DNA of 64,000 nucleotides. Source: Actinostola sp. cb2023 (taxonomy: Eukaryota; Cnidaria; Anthozoa; Actiniaria; Actinostolidae). Both the position numbers and the translations under genes were made by a program. This document shows, piece after piece, positions 10,768 through 22,600 of the stretch; the stretch's first letter is position 1; every line of letters begins with the position of its first letter. The stretch lies in NCBI GenBank assembly GCA_033675265.1, contig JAUJYZ010001026.1, positions 1-64,000 on the forward strand, given 5' to 3'. The notes under the pieces are model-generated. The model was not told the DNA's origin, made no database searches, and worked only from the letters and a program-made list of their open reading frames with translations.

Positions 10768-12386
10768 AAACAAGCTAAATCACTACAGAAACAAGCTAAA
10801 TCACCCGGGGGGGGGACTCTCCATAACAGTAGACGGGGGTGATCGTCGGCAAAATCAATTTTAACCCTAAGGGATAGCACATTGGGTGTGGTCAACAGCA
10901 AATTTACCCCTAAGAGATAGCACATTGGGTGTGGTCGAATAAATTTTTAACCCTAAGAGATAGCAATAAAACAAACACATTTTCAGTTTTCCTGAATTTT
11001 ATTACGGTCCTTAAGACACCGCCATCGAGCGCATCTCTTTTCTGGTGACTGTTGATAGTGCTGTCATCCAGTCTTCAAGTCCGGCTTTTTTTGGATAGCA
11101 TGATCCCTAAGGGATAGCAGACTCTTTGAACACCCCTAAGGGATAGCAGATGGTAGAATTTTATACCCTAAGGGATAGGACGATCACCCCCGTCTACTGT
11201 TATGGAGAGTCCCCCCCCGGGCTAAATCACTACTATAGAAACAAGCTAAATCACTATAGAAACAAGCTAAATCAAGTGCTATAGAAACAAGCTAAATCAC
11301 TGTAGAAACAAGCTAAATCACTACTATAGAAACAAGCTAAATCACTATAGAAACAAGCTAAATCACTACTATAGAAACAAGCTAAATCACTACAGAAACA
11401 AGCTAAATCACTACTATAGAAACAAGCAAAATCACTATAGAAACAAGCTAAATCACTATAGAAACAAGCTAAATCACTACTATAGAAACAAGCTAAATCA
11501 CTACTATAGAAACAAGCTAAATCACTATAGAAACAAGCTAAATCACTATAGAAACAAGCTAAATCACTATAGAAACAAGCTAAATCACTATAGAAACAAG
11601 CTAAATCACTATAGAAACAAGCTAAATCACTATAGAATCAAGCTAAATCACTATAGAAACAAGCTAAATCACTATAGAAACAAGCTAAATCACTATAGAA
11701 ACAAGCTAAATCACTATATAGAAACAAGCTAAATCACTATAGAAACAAGCTAAATCACTATAGAAACAAGCTAAATCACTATGGAAACAAGCTAAATCAC
11801 TATAGAAACAAGCTAAATCACTATGGAAACACGCTGAATCACTATGGAAACAAGCTAAATCACTATAGAAACAAGCTAAATCACTATAGAAACAAGCTAA
11901 ATCACTATAGAAACAAGCTAAATCACTATGGAAACAAGCTAAATCACTATAGAAACAAGCTAAATCACTATAGAAACAAGCTAAATCACTATGGAAACAA
12001 GCTAAATCACTATAGAATCAAGCTAAATCACTATGGAAACACGCTAAATCACTATGGAAACAAGCTAAATCACTATAGAAACAAGCTAAATCACTATAGA
12101 ATCAAGCTAAATCACTATGGAAACACGCTAAATCACTATGGAAACAAGCTAAATCACTATAGAAACAAGCTAAATCACTATAGAAACAAGCCTAAATCAC
12201 TATAGAAACAAGCTAAATCACTATGGAAACAAGCTAAATCACTATATAGAAACAAGCTAAATCACTATAGAAACAAGCTAAATCACTATGGAAACAAGCT
12301 AAATCACTATAGAATCAAGCTAAATCACTATGGAAACACGCTAAATCACTATAGAAACAAGCTAAATCACTATAGAAACAAGCTAG
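10768..12386. repeat. 21-bp minisatellite
   Basis: About 57 copies of ACAAGCTAAATCACTATAGA-A with 24-bp variants (CACTACTATAG) and substitutions such as TATGG. One element (10804-11221) is inserted after the second unit. The unit length is a multiple of three and one frame (KLNHYRN) stays open over long stretches, but it has no ATG and no gene context. Confidence 0.95.
10804..11221. mobile_element. CCCGGGGGG-family element inserted in the 21-bp minisatellite
   Basis: About 40-bp terminal inverted repeats, starting CCCGGGGGGGGGACTCTCC and ending GGAGAGTCCCCCCCCGGG. The 8-bp flanks CTAAATCA (10796-10803 and 11222-11229) match the 8-bp duplication seen at 4673/5050, although here the target is itself a repeat. 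The interior has about seven CCCTAAGGGATAG-type subrepeats. No protein is encoded. Confidence 0.85.
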
Positions 12387-12555
12387 GACTCAGTGGAAGT
12401 TTTGAACACTTCACCAAAAACTAACAAACAGATAAACTAAATTTTCAATAAACAGACTGTTTTGTGTGTAATAGATTTATTATGTTTCGAGCTTACAAAC
12501 TTCACATGCAGAAGAATTCAAAGTTTTATTCTGTTCAAAGATATATTTGAAAATC

Positions 12556-12641
12556 TACCCTGCGAGCAGAGGGGTTTACCGGAACTTCCCTACGACGTCA
12601 GGAAAAGAACCTCTAGGGAAAATGACCTCTGTTACAGGGTA
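12556..12641. mobile_element. 86-bp MITE with 9-bp target duplication
   Basis: Ends TACCCTGCGAGCAGAGG and CCTCTGTTACAGGGTA. It is flanked by TTGAAAATC at 12547-12555 and 12642-12650, an exact 9-bp direct repeat. Same ends as the element at 12720-13196, so it is a much shorter member of that family. Confidence 0.88.
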
Positions 12642-12719
12642 TTGAAAATCAGCCATGATCAATATTGAATCCCTTAACCCTTGTAAACGCCCATGAACAG
12701 CTAACAACCTGGAGAACTG

Positions 12720-13196
12720 TACCCTGCGAGCAGGTTTTTTTTTTTTTCTACTCGCCCAGGAAGCGACGAGAAAAGAAACCCCTGCCAGTCCTCGCGATTT
12801 CCACATCCACATTTCTGGATGTAAAAATTATGGTCTATTCAACAAAAACCTGTTTTCGAAACCGGTTTTTGTATGCAAATGGTATCACAAGCGGGCTTTA
12901 ATTTAGGGCAGTTTAGGACGACCTACCATTGATTTCTCGGCGGCGATTTGGGTAGAAATTGTTGGATTAGCGTGAATTTCTCGCCCGCATCGACACTAAG
13001 TCCTGAAAGCCGAAATTTATCGATCTAAATGTCTTCGAAGATCCGGATAGGTCTTCGGGTGAATTTCTTTACGGAGTTAAAAGCATTTGAATCACGTTTG
13101 CGCATGCTCAACAGAAATAGTCGCGAGGACCGGCGGTTTTTTTTCTTTACTCGTCGCTGGCTGGGCGAGTAGAAAAAACCCTCTGCTTGCAGGGTA
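12720..13196. mobile_element. 477-bp non-autonomous DNA transposon with 9-bp target duplication
   Basis: Ends TACCCTGCGAGCAG and CTGCTTGCAGGGTA, within roughly 80-bp inverted arms that share the TCTACTCGCCCAG/CTGGGCGAGTAGA block. Exact 9-bp flanks GGAGAACTG at 12711-12719 and 13197-13205. A 9-bp duplication is typical of Mutator-like elements. No transposase is visible. Confidence 0.88.
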
Positions 13197-13205
13197 GGAG
13201 AACTG

Positions 13206-13910
13206 ACACACGTTGGTAAAAACACTAGATAAAACAGGAACTCAAGCCGTTGACTTGTATAAACTTGTTGTTATAAAGTGGAACGTTGTTTTCCCTCCTG
13301 TGATGAACACTTGTTGAAAATATTTTCAAGGGCTGAAGTGCGGCGATAAAAACAAATTGAATCTGAAACCCCCCTGCCTGAGTTGTACCTACTTGTTCAA
13401 AGAGGAAATACTACTGAGCTATTTTCTCCTCTTGTGCTGAACGCTTGTGACTTATGGGGAAATAACCCAGTGACAGCTTGTACTGTCGGAGGACATAGTT
13501 GTCAGACATAATTCTTAAAACGAAAGAAGGAAACTATAATACAACCTACAACGACCGAGGAGACTCATAAATGTTCATTGTGTCAGTACGCATGATTGAG
13601 ATACAACTGAATCACAAACAAACCAAAACGTATACCGCCAATCATGCATACAAGCCTTATTTATCATTGGTAATTGACTATAACAAAATGGTTTTACTAG
13701 CATGTCACTTTAACCTTTATCAACGCTTCCCCCAATCAACGAACCAATAGACTATGGAAGTGGTAGACGTGCGTGTGGAAGCGATAGAGGAATACGAAAC
13801 TCGAATATTACCCTTTCTGTATGACTACCGACCGGACGCTTAGAAATGCGATATAAATGCTAACGATGAGATACCAGATGAACATCAGAGAATAGACTTC
13901 TCGATCACAC
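13206..13910. other. Intergenic stretch without recognised features
   Basis: AT-rich, with no splice-flanked open frame of note. A 29-codon frame from an ATG near 13754 (MEVVDVRVEAIEEY...) is too short to call. Confidence 0.6.
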
Positions 13911-14945
13911 TGTACACAGAAGATTGGAAGAGTATCAGAGGTGTAACAATGCAGTGTAGTAAAGTACTATTAACACTGTACGCAGAAGATTGGAAGAGTA
14001 TCAGAGGTGTAACAATGCAGTGTAGTACAGTACTATTAACACTGTACACAGAAGATTGGAAGAGTATCAGAGGTGTAACAATGCAGTGTAGTACAGTACT
14101 ATTAACACTGTACACAGAAGATTGGAAGAGTATCAGAGGTGTAACAATGCAGTGTAGTACAGTACTATTAACACTGTACACAGAAGATTGGAAGAGTATC
14201 AGAGGTGTAACAATGCAGTGTAGTAAAGTACTATTAACACTGTACGCAGAAGATTGGAAGAGTATCAGAGGTGTAACAATGCAGTGTAGTACAGTACTAT
14301 TAACACTGTACGCAGAAGATTGGAAGAGTATCAGAGGTGTAACAATGCAGTGCAGTAAAGTACTGTTAACACTGTACACAGAAGATTGGAAGAGTATCAG
14401 AGGTGTAACAATGCAGTGTAGTACAGTACTATTAACACTGTACGCAGAAGATTGGAAGAGTATCAGAGGTGTAACAATGCAGTGTAGTACAGTACTATTA
14501 ACACTGTACACAGAAGATTGGAAGAGTATCAAGAGGTAGTAAGTACTATTAACATGCAGTAACAATGCAGTAGTAACACTGTACACTAGTGTAGTAACTA
14601 TTAACACTGTACGCAGAAGATTGGAAGAGTATCAGAGGTGTAACAATGCAGTGTAGTAAAGTACTATTAACACTGTACACAGAAGATTGGAAGAGTATCA
14701 GAGGTGTAACAATGCAGTGTAGTAAAGTACTATTAACACTGTACACAGAAGATTGAAAAGAGTATCAGAGGTGTAACAATGCAGTGGTAAACAGTTACTA
14801 TTAACACTGCAGAAGATTGGAAGAGTATCAGAGGTGTAACAATGCAGTGCCCCCAGTAAACTATTAACACTGTACACAGAAGATTGGAAGAGTATCAGAG
14901 GTGTAACAATGCAGTGTAGTAAAGTACTGCAAACACTGTACGCAA
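13911..14945. repeat. 66-bp minisatellite
   Basis: About 15 copies of a 66-bp unit containing GAAGATTGGAAGAGTATCAG and GTGTAACAATGCAGTGTAG. The last third (14540-14945) is disrupted by indels. Because 66 is divisible by 3, both strands give long frames (22-residue repeats), which I treat as artefacts. Confidence 0.95.
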
Positions 14946-15120
14946 AGATTGCAACAACCAATGTTTTGCCAGTCTTGGCAAAATGAGAATGACTGTGCAA
15001 GTGGCCAGTCATTAATGAAAATAACAATTGCAGTGTTCCCAAGTACAGTACTATCCCTTCAAATTCATCACGTGTGTACGCAGAAGATTGGAATTCACGT
15101 CGGCTGTTTGCATAACTCGT

Positions 15121-15290
15121 CTGTGCATCAGTGTGTTAGCAACGGGCACACATGTGTCCAGAAATTTCTGTGCAAACCTGGAAGCAGGCCCGTGGACATG
15201 TCTGTGCATCAGTTTGTTTAGCAACGGCACCTCATGTTGTTCCAGAACTTTCTGTGAAACTGCAGCCTGATGAGGCCCGTGGACATTTGC
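15121..15290. repeat. Diverged tandem duplication, ~85 bp
   Basis: CTGTGCATCAGT.TGTT..AGCAACGG and GGCCCGTGGACAT occur twice at about 85-bp spacing, immediately beyond the 66-bp minisatellite. Confidence 0.7.
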
Positions 15291-16682
15291 AGTTTTTTGC
15301 ACCAGAATTCCTTCGTCTTGAAGGCTTGTAAGAGTCGCTCATGTTGAAATTCGGTCCTGCTCGAGGTCCCTTTGCATGGGTTACAGCGTTGGTTCTAGAG
15401 GTTTCAGAAATGGACAGAACGGAATGACTGCGTATGACTTCCTATGAGTCACGCTGAGTATATACAATGGAGAACATTTCGTAAAACCGGGCGCAGTCAT
15501 AATAGTAGAAATATTCTAAGAGTTGTTGCATCGTGACATACATAAAGCCGAATTCGCCTGGATATAAGACATAAAGAGTCTCTTCAGATGAGATGTCGAT
15601 TACAGGTGCAACCTATCAACATTGGTACATGTCCCCAAGAATTCCATAAAAAATAAACATCCATTTTAGTTGGATTTTTAACAAACGGTATGTATGTATA
15701 GGGAACCTTCATTCAGTGTTCAGCTCTTTTTTAAAATTGTTTATGGGTTGTTGGAATGTATTGACTGATAAAACTAGATGTTTGTTTGTGCGAATAACTA
15801 ACGCAACTGCGAGGCGTCGCTTACGAGAGGGTTCCAACTATAATTTGGCTTTAACTGAACGACAACTGCTTAGGAGAGTTTGGTCCGCTTAGGAGAGGTT
15901 GTCGCTTAACGAGAGTGGTCCGACCGGAGGCAAAAAGTTGTTAATTCGGTGCAAATTACTTTGGTTGCTATGGAAACGAATGGCGTATTTTTGTAAGAAA
16001 ATTTTCTCGCCTTTCAAAAGATGTCGGCTGACCGGGAACGATTCCCAAATCTAAATGAAGAGGCTGTAATTCAACACGTAAAAGCTGTAAAAGTTCAAAT
16101 CAAATCACTGTTCTAAGATCGGCGATGTCCAGCTGACGGCCACAGAAGCGAGAAAAGGTAGCTCGATGACTACGAAGAGAGCGACGAGCGTGAATTGAGA
16201 GAGCTTACCTTTAGCCACTACATCAGTCATCTACTACCAGAAGAGCAAGCTGAAGTAAATGCCAATTGATAAACCACCATTCATATCAGTCCATCCTATC
16301 AACCCTGTTGTTGTCCGTCATGGTCCACTGTCGTTCGGTAACGAAAGTCGGAAAGAGCCAACGAAATGCCAATAGGTGCTACTACTACTAGCTCGGCAGA
16401 ATTTCTTGAACCAGTCTTTTCCAAAACAGGCATGAACTGACATCACTTTTTGCAAGCCAGTACTACAACTGCACTGTCACATTTAAAGTCGGACAGAAGT
16501 CGATTTCCTGAGTGAATTGTGTAGGTTTCTTTTAACTCAACTGACTTGTTAAATTGATTGCCAGCTTGTCACAGTGTAAATATTGTAATACTGAAGTACA
16601 TGATAAACAGGTCCTTTCGTTGAGGACTTTTAAGTTATAGAACACTGTTTGATGACTGCTCTTTTTATACCTAGTTCTTGCA
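15291..16682. other. Intergenic; possible decayed gene fragment
   Basis: No intact gene. From an ATG at about 16021 a short frame reads MSADRERFPNLNEEAVIQH and stops soon after. It resembles the start of a transposon-derived or DUF3504-like protein, but this comes from memory of such starts and is a weak match. The rest shows frame-broken sequence only. Confidence 0.3.
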
Positions 16683-17487
16683 CAGGCAGCCCAAGCAATG
16701 GACTTCTGAGGACATTCTGGAGGCCTTTTATGAAGAAATTTTTTATTTCAATAAATTATATTAAAACTTATCTGAGTTGTTTATTGTGTCTTACTTTATC
16801 ATCCTGTAAAGTTTCAGCTCGATCCGAGGCCTATTTACGAAGTTTTTCAATATCTGCTCCTCTCCACATGAATATGTGGAAGGCTGGAGACTCCGACTCA
16901 TCTCAACCGCTATATTCGCCAGAAAAAAAACAAAATATGCCCATTTCAACGCTTGTCTCGCTACAATACCTACAGATATGTTTAGACCGATAATCCCTCC
17001 ATCAGGCAGTGATTTCAAATTGTCATCAAACCAAATATTCCTCGAGAAATCCATGGTTTTAAACCGAAGTTTTGAAATCTTTTGAGGCTTGTGATCGCTG
17101 GGGTTCAAGCAGGTTCAAGTGGGAGTGAATTGCACGTAGCTGATTGGACAGAATTATCACCTGATTAGTGCGAAAAGTACGCTCCCCTCTGGGCACAGGA
17201 TAATTTTGTACCACATACATTAGACTTACCAAGGGTATTATTCCTGTGCCCCAGAGGGGAGCGTACTTTTCGCACTAATCAGGTGATAATTACATATTCA
17301 TGTGGAGAGGAGCAGATATTGAAAAACTTCGTAAATAGGCCTCGGATCGAGCTGAAACTTTACAGGATGATAAAGTAAGACACAATAAACAACTCAGATA
17401 AGTTTTAATAGAATTTATTGAAATAAAAATTTTCTTCATAAAAGGCCTCCAGAATGTCCTCAGAAGTCCATTGCTTGGGCTGCCTGT
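16683..17487. repeat. Large inverted repeat with ~195-bp arms
   Basis: The left arm (about 16683-16875, starting ACAGGCAGCCCAAGCAATGG) is repeated almost exactly in reverse complement at about 17294-17487. Directly inside the right arm sits a second inverted pair (about 17152-17210 and 17237-17292, sharing CACCTGATTAGTGCGAAAAG). On the minus strand, sequence entering the right arm from outside reads AEFLLDKAVTSNRVEIVQ...AMDF then stop, with AATAAA about 65 bases later. This may be the tail of a decayed gene copied on both arms. Confidence 0.75.
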
Positions 17488-17816
17488 GGTTCTTGTACAA
17501 TCTCAACACGGTTGCTTGTCACGGCTTTGTCCAATAAAAACTCAGCAGTTTGACATTGACGTTTTGTTTATTTACCATCGAATGGCTTCCCATAAATCGC
17601 GCGTAATATATTTGCTTTGCCAATTTTTGCATCAATATTATTAAACGGTAATCATTAGTATGCTCGTACAATTAACGATTAATAGTGCTCGTGATGTTTA
17701 AAAATCCCACAATTTGCACGAGCCGTTTGTTAGGATTTTTAAACATCACTCACACTATTACAACATGTAATCGTTAATTGCACTTGCACACTAATGATTA
17801 CCACTACAAATAGTGT

Positions 17817-17880
17817 TATCTCCATTGTTTTCTATTGTTTCATCGGTGCTATTTAGTACTAATTAGTTAGTACTGTTTCA
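17817..17880 (-). mobile_element. Remnant of TA-flanked MITE family 2
   Basis: In reverse complement, ACTAATTAGTACTAAATAGC and GAAACAATAGAAAACAAT match the interior of the element at 3631-3775. Ends are not preserved. The rest of 17488-18011 is intergenic. Confidence 0.55.
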
Positions 17881-18011
17881 CGGACATGTGGTTTGTACTC
17901 TAAAGAGGTTTCATCTACTTGTTTGGAGTTTTGTGTATAATTTGTAACGTACAATCAAACTTTGAAATGGCCAAGAAAAGACACAGCATGTAATTCAATG
18001 TCAACTAAGAC

Positions 18012-18335
18012 AATTGCCCTATACCACTATGACGTCACATCAAAACAATCTATTGTTTAAACGCTAAGGATCATGGTCGCTAGAGGGGGACAAAACAGCA
18101 ACAACACAAAGGATTTCCCAAATAAATGTATTTTACAGACGGTCTGAAAGCGATAAAAGTCACCAAACACAGTAAATATTGTGGGAAAAGTATCGATGAA
18201 CATAATATCTGGAAACTAGCCAATTTGAAATCAAGCGAACTTCAGCAGAGCAGATTTAGTTCAAATTTCTATTGTTCTTCACGATTCTGTCCCCCTCATA
18301 AATAAGCCGTTACGTCATAATGGTATAGGGCAATT
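18012..18335. mobile_element. 324-bp MITE
   Basis: Terminal inverted repeat AATTGCCCTATACCACTATG... at the left and its reverse complement (one mismatch over 24 bp) at 18312-18335. No target duplication could be fixed, and there is no coding capacity. Between here and 18675 nothing is recognised. Confidence 0.7.
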
Positions 18336-18675
18336 ATGTTACAAAATTATTTGTGCATAATTTGATTAAATTATACCCCGTTCACACCAAGGCTTAAACA
18401 GGTTTTAAAGTGGTTTAACTAAACGAGGTTAGGAAATTATCTACAAACGCTGCATTATCTTTGGCACAAAACTGCTGGTAAACTGTCCTTTATGTTACAT
18501 AGTATAAATTCCAGGTAGTTTGATTCCTGTGAAATTAGATGCCTTCAAATTATAGAAGCGAGAACAAACTCAGTTTAGCTAAACAAGGTTGTGTATAATT
18601 AGATAGTTGAAATTAAAACCACGTTGATATGTGCAAATGCTGACAAAGGAAACGGAAAAGAAAACGGACTTTGTG

Positions 18676-18955
18676 TACATGTACTCACCCTCGGAGACCC
18701 ACGGGTTACTCAGTGGGGGTGGGGGACGCTGTACTTTTCGCCCCTGTCCCTCCCCCTTGTTCCCACATGTACTCACCCTCGGAGACCCACGGGTTACTCA
18801 GTGGGGGTGGGGGACGCTCTACTTTCCACCCCTGTCCCTGTCCCCCCCTTGTTCCCACATGTACTCATCCTCGGAGACCCACGGGTTACTCAGTGGGGGT
18901 GGGGGACGCTCTACTTTTCGCCCCTGTCCCTCCCACTTGTTCCCACTGAGTACTC
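18676..18955. repeat. ~88-bp GC-rich minisatellite, 3 copies
   Basis: Three copies of a unit with CTCGGAGACCCACGGGTTAC and CAGTGGGGGTGGGGGACGCT. It produces overlapping open frames in all three plus-strand frames, which are not genes. Confidence 0.9.
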
Positions 18956-18960
18956 CCTGG

Positions 18961-19620
18961 GTTAACCAAGGATGAGTCATGGCTTTGATGGTCTAAATTT
19001 TAAACTATCTCTTCCATGTGGAGTGGCAGTGGGTAAACTGTAGGTTTTGCGCAGTCAAGTCTCCTCAGTCCACTAAAGGTACAGACAGACACACGGTGAA
19101 CTATTACTGGCAATATGATTACTACGTGAGTCCATCTCTGCAATTGTTATGACCATGTTTATTGAAGTACAGTGCGATCGTACTTCTGTTCTGCAATATT
19201 ACATGCAACAAAGTGCAGAGGTGGACACGCTGAAATCGTTTCATTTGACACTCAGCCTACCTCAAATTGGAGGCATTACACTAACTCCTCATGATTGTAT
19301 GCTGCTTGGCTGCCATGGGCGCCTTTCGTATGCAGCCCGAAAAAGTACTCCATCGGTTGTAAAGCGCATATTAAAAGGGGTGGTTTGATTTGTTTGAAAA
19401 TATACCATTCGATATTGTCCAGTAACACACTCGTGTGTATATAATAAAATCCCATATTTTCCGTGCAGGCAATAATTACAAACAAACTTTTTCAGTTTAA
19501 TGAAATTCAATAAACACAATGGATTATATAACCTGTGATTGTCTCTGACAGTTCTTTTATTGTCATTGATCCATAGTATAACTCGTCAAAAGTATACCCC
19601 GGCTGCCTTAGGATTCAATC
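18961..19620. other. Intergenic region upstream of PRDM-A
   Basis: No recognised gene. A 79-codon plus-strand frame at 19149-19388 has no identifiable domain or splice context. This region should hold the promoter and 5' UTR of PRDM-A, but no core element is clear. Confidence 0.5.
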
Positions 19621-22600
19621 ATGGAGGCCAAGAGATATTTCAAGGGTTTAGGTCTTAGCCAAGACATTATACTCTGGAGTTTACTTGCAAATACCGAAGC
19701 TAAGCCTGTAACCTCCTCGCTAATCGTGAACACAGAAGAAAAGAATCACTCAGGTATGACAGCATTTAAATCTATTTTTGAATTAAACTCATCGCCAAGA
19801 TTCCGCTCGTGCATCCAGCAGCTTTCAAGACCTCAGAAGTGCATTATTTTTGTATAGAAGCACGGAGAGTCATCTTCTATTCGCTTTATAATATAAATCT
19901 AGTTTTAAACAGGATTTCTGCTTTGTTTTAGTTGACTATTTGAACCAGAAAACGAGAACGAGTAGTCTAATTGTTTTAGTAGAAACCAACTAGCATACTA
20001 CCTTCGATTTTATACCAATAGTTATTGTTTTTCGCTTTGTTTTTGTTCAAAACGCCTGCTTTTTCGCTACTCACTATCTATCACGCAATAGATAGTGAGT
20101 ACGTTAGCCAATCAGATTGCAGGATTCGTGATAGTATGCTAGTTGGTTTCTACTAAAACATAATATAATGCACGCTCAGCAACCAATCAAATCGTGCGTT
20201 CTTGGGAGGTACACATAGTTTATATTATAAAATGGAATACATGGGTTTAGTCTAATAAAAGTATATCTATTTAGTGGTACGTTTGCACCATTCATTCAGT
20301 GGTACGTTTGCACCATTCATTCAGTGGTACGTTTGCACCATTCATTCAGTGGTACGTTTGCACCATTCATTCAGTGGTACGTTTGCACCATTCATTCAGT
20401 GGTACGTTTGCACCATTCATTCAGTGGTACGTTTGCACCATTCATTCAGTGGTACGTTTGCACCATTCATTCAGTGGTACGTTTGCACCATTCATTCAGT
20501 GGTACGTTTGCACCATTCATTCAGTGGTGCGTTTGCACCATTCATTCAGTGGTGCGTTTGCACCATTCATTCAGTGATACGTTTGCACCATTCATTCAGT
20601 GATACGTTTCACCTACAGGTTTTGTTTTGCACCATTCATTCAGTGGTATGTTTGCACTTTTCATTCAGGGGTGAGTTAGGTTTGTACCATTCAGGTTTTT
20701 TTTTTTATTGCACCATTCATTCAGTGGCGTTTTTGCACCATTCATTCAGTGGTACGTTTGCATCATTCATTCAGTTGCGTGTTTGCTCCATTCATTCAGA
20801 AACAGTGCGTTTGCTATGGGATCGTTTTCTTGATCGATTTAATGAATAATTATGAACCTATTACATTATTTTCTTTACAGATAGAAATACAAGAAAATCA
20901 TTTTTCACTGCCAATCCTCAACCATCTACCCAAGGTATATCAACAATAAGCCATGATGAGTCACCTGACGCTATCTCTTCACTAGCCTGTCATGTGCAGT
21001 TAATTGAGAGCAATGCTTATCAAAGTTTTCCGTGCGAGGTTCAGCTATGTTTGTCGAGTATTCCTGGTAACGAGTTTGGTGTCATGGCAACCAGCGTAAT
21101 CGTTCAAGGGCTGTGGATTGGGCCTTACGAAGGGAAACTAGTTGATTCTGATAAACTCGATAAGCTTGAAGATCGAACGAACATGTGGGAGGTAAGCAGA
21201 GATCAAGGGCGCCTTCTTTTAGTACATTTCCACAGAACGGAATGGTTGAGTTATGCGCGCAAAGGATTGTGGTAAAATGTAATATTCCTCCATCTTTATC
21301 TGTTCAAATGGATTGCGCTGTTAATTAGCCATTACCAAAACGAGCAGAGGACTGGGACCAAGTCCGTAAAACTAATTGAATAAGAAACTAACAAAAGTGA
21401 GCATCATTTTCTGAGGGAGCAGATCAAACTTAACTAGTCTGGAAAGTTTGGTGAACTTTGGCTTAGTATTGACGATGCTAGAGGGCATCAAAAAGTACTC
21501 CCTTCTAAGAGGGGGTATCCATTCCCCCACGATGGACACCACTGTATAACCTATCACTGGAAGAAAACGCTCGCTCTTCTAGCTAGCCTTGGAAATTCAT
21601 TGGAAATTCAATTTTCATCCAATTTCCAATACTTGGAGGATCTTTGGAAATGTCCAAGCCCTTGCAAATTTAAAATTTACAGCAAATTTCCAAGGAAAAT
21701 AAGAGCTAATCCAGAGTTGATTTGTCGCTGAGCTGACTGTATATTTCTTCAGTTAATAATACGATCTCTTCTACGTATATGTATAGAAATAAAAGTTCTC
21801 TATATTTCTTCTTTCAGATTGTATATCAAAATCGATTACGTTATTTTATCGACGGTACCGATCTAAATACTTCAAGCTGGATGCGATTTATTCAGTGTGC
21901 ACGAAGCAAGATGGAACAAAACGCAAGCGCGTTTCAGTTCCAAGGTCGTATATATTATCGAGTGTTACGTGACATTTGTGCTGGAGAGGAAATCTTGGTG
22001 TGGTATGACGACAGTTACCCTATGTACATGGGGGTTCCAATTATGGATCAAGCTAACAACACAGGTATTGTCACTCCTTCTTTACGCTAGTAAGTTGTTG
22101 CCAGTGTTAGCACCACTACTACTACCATCAACAACCACAACCACCACCACCATTATTCACCACCACTATCACTACACCACCAAGAACAACAACCACTACC
22201 AACCACCATTACCATTACCACTATCAGCACCAACAACCACCACTTCCATCACCACCATCATTATTCACCACCACTATCACTACACCACCAAGAACAACAA
22301 CCACTACCAACCACCATTACCATTACTACCACCAACAACAACCACTTCCACCACCACCATTGTTCACCACCACTATCACTACACCACCAAGAACAACAAC
22401 CACTACCAACCACCATTACCATTACCACTATCAGCACCAACAACCACCACTTCCATCACCACCATCATTATTCACCACCACTATCACTACACCACCAAGA
22501 ACAACAACCACTACCAACCACCATTACCATTACCATTACCATTACCACTATCAGCACCAACAACCACCACTTCCATCACCACCATTATTATTCACCACCA

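Noticed and set aside
13949..14607. 196- and 240-codon frames with 22-residue repeats
   Set aside because: The 66-bp minisatellite has a period divisible by three, so both strands stay open. The frames break where units carry indels.
18624..18975. Three overlapping ~110-codon plus-strand frames
   Set aside because: All derive from the three-copy GC-rich minisatellite, read in three frames.
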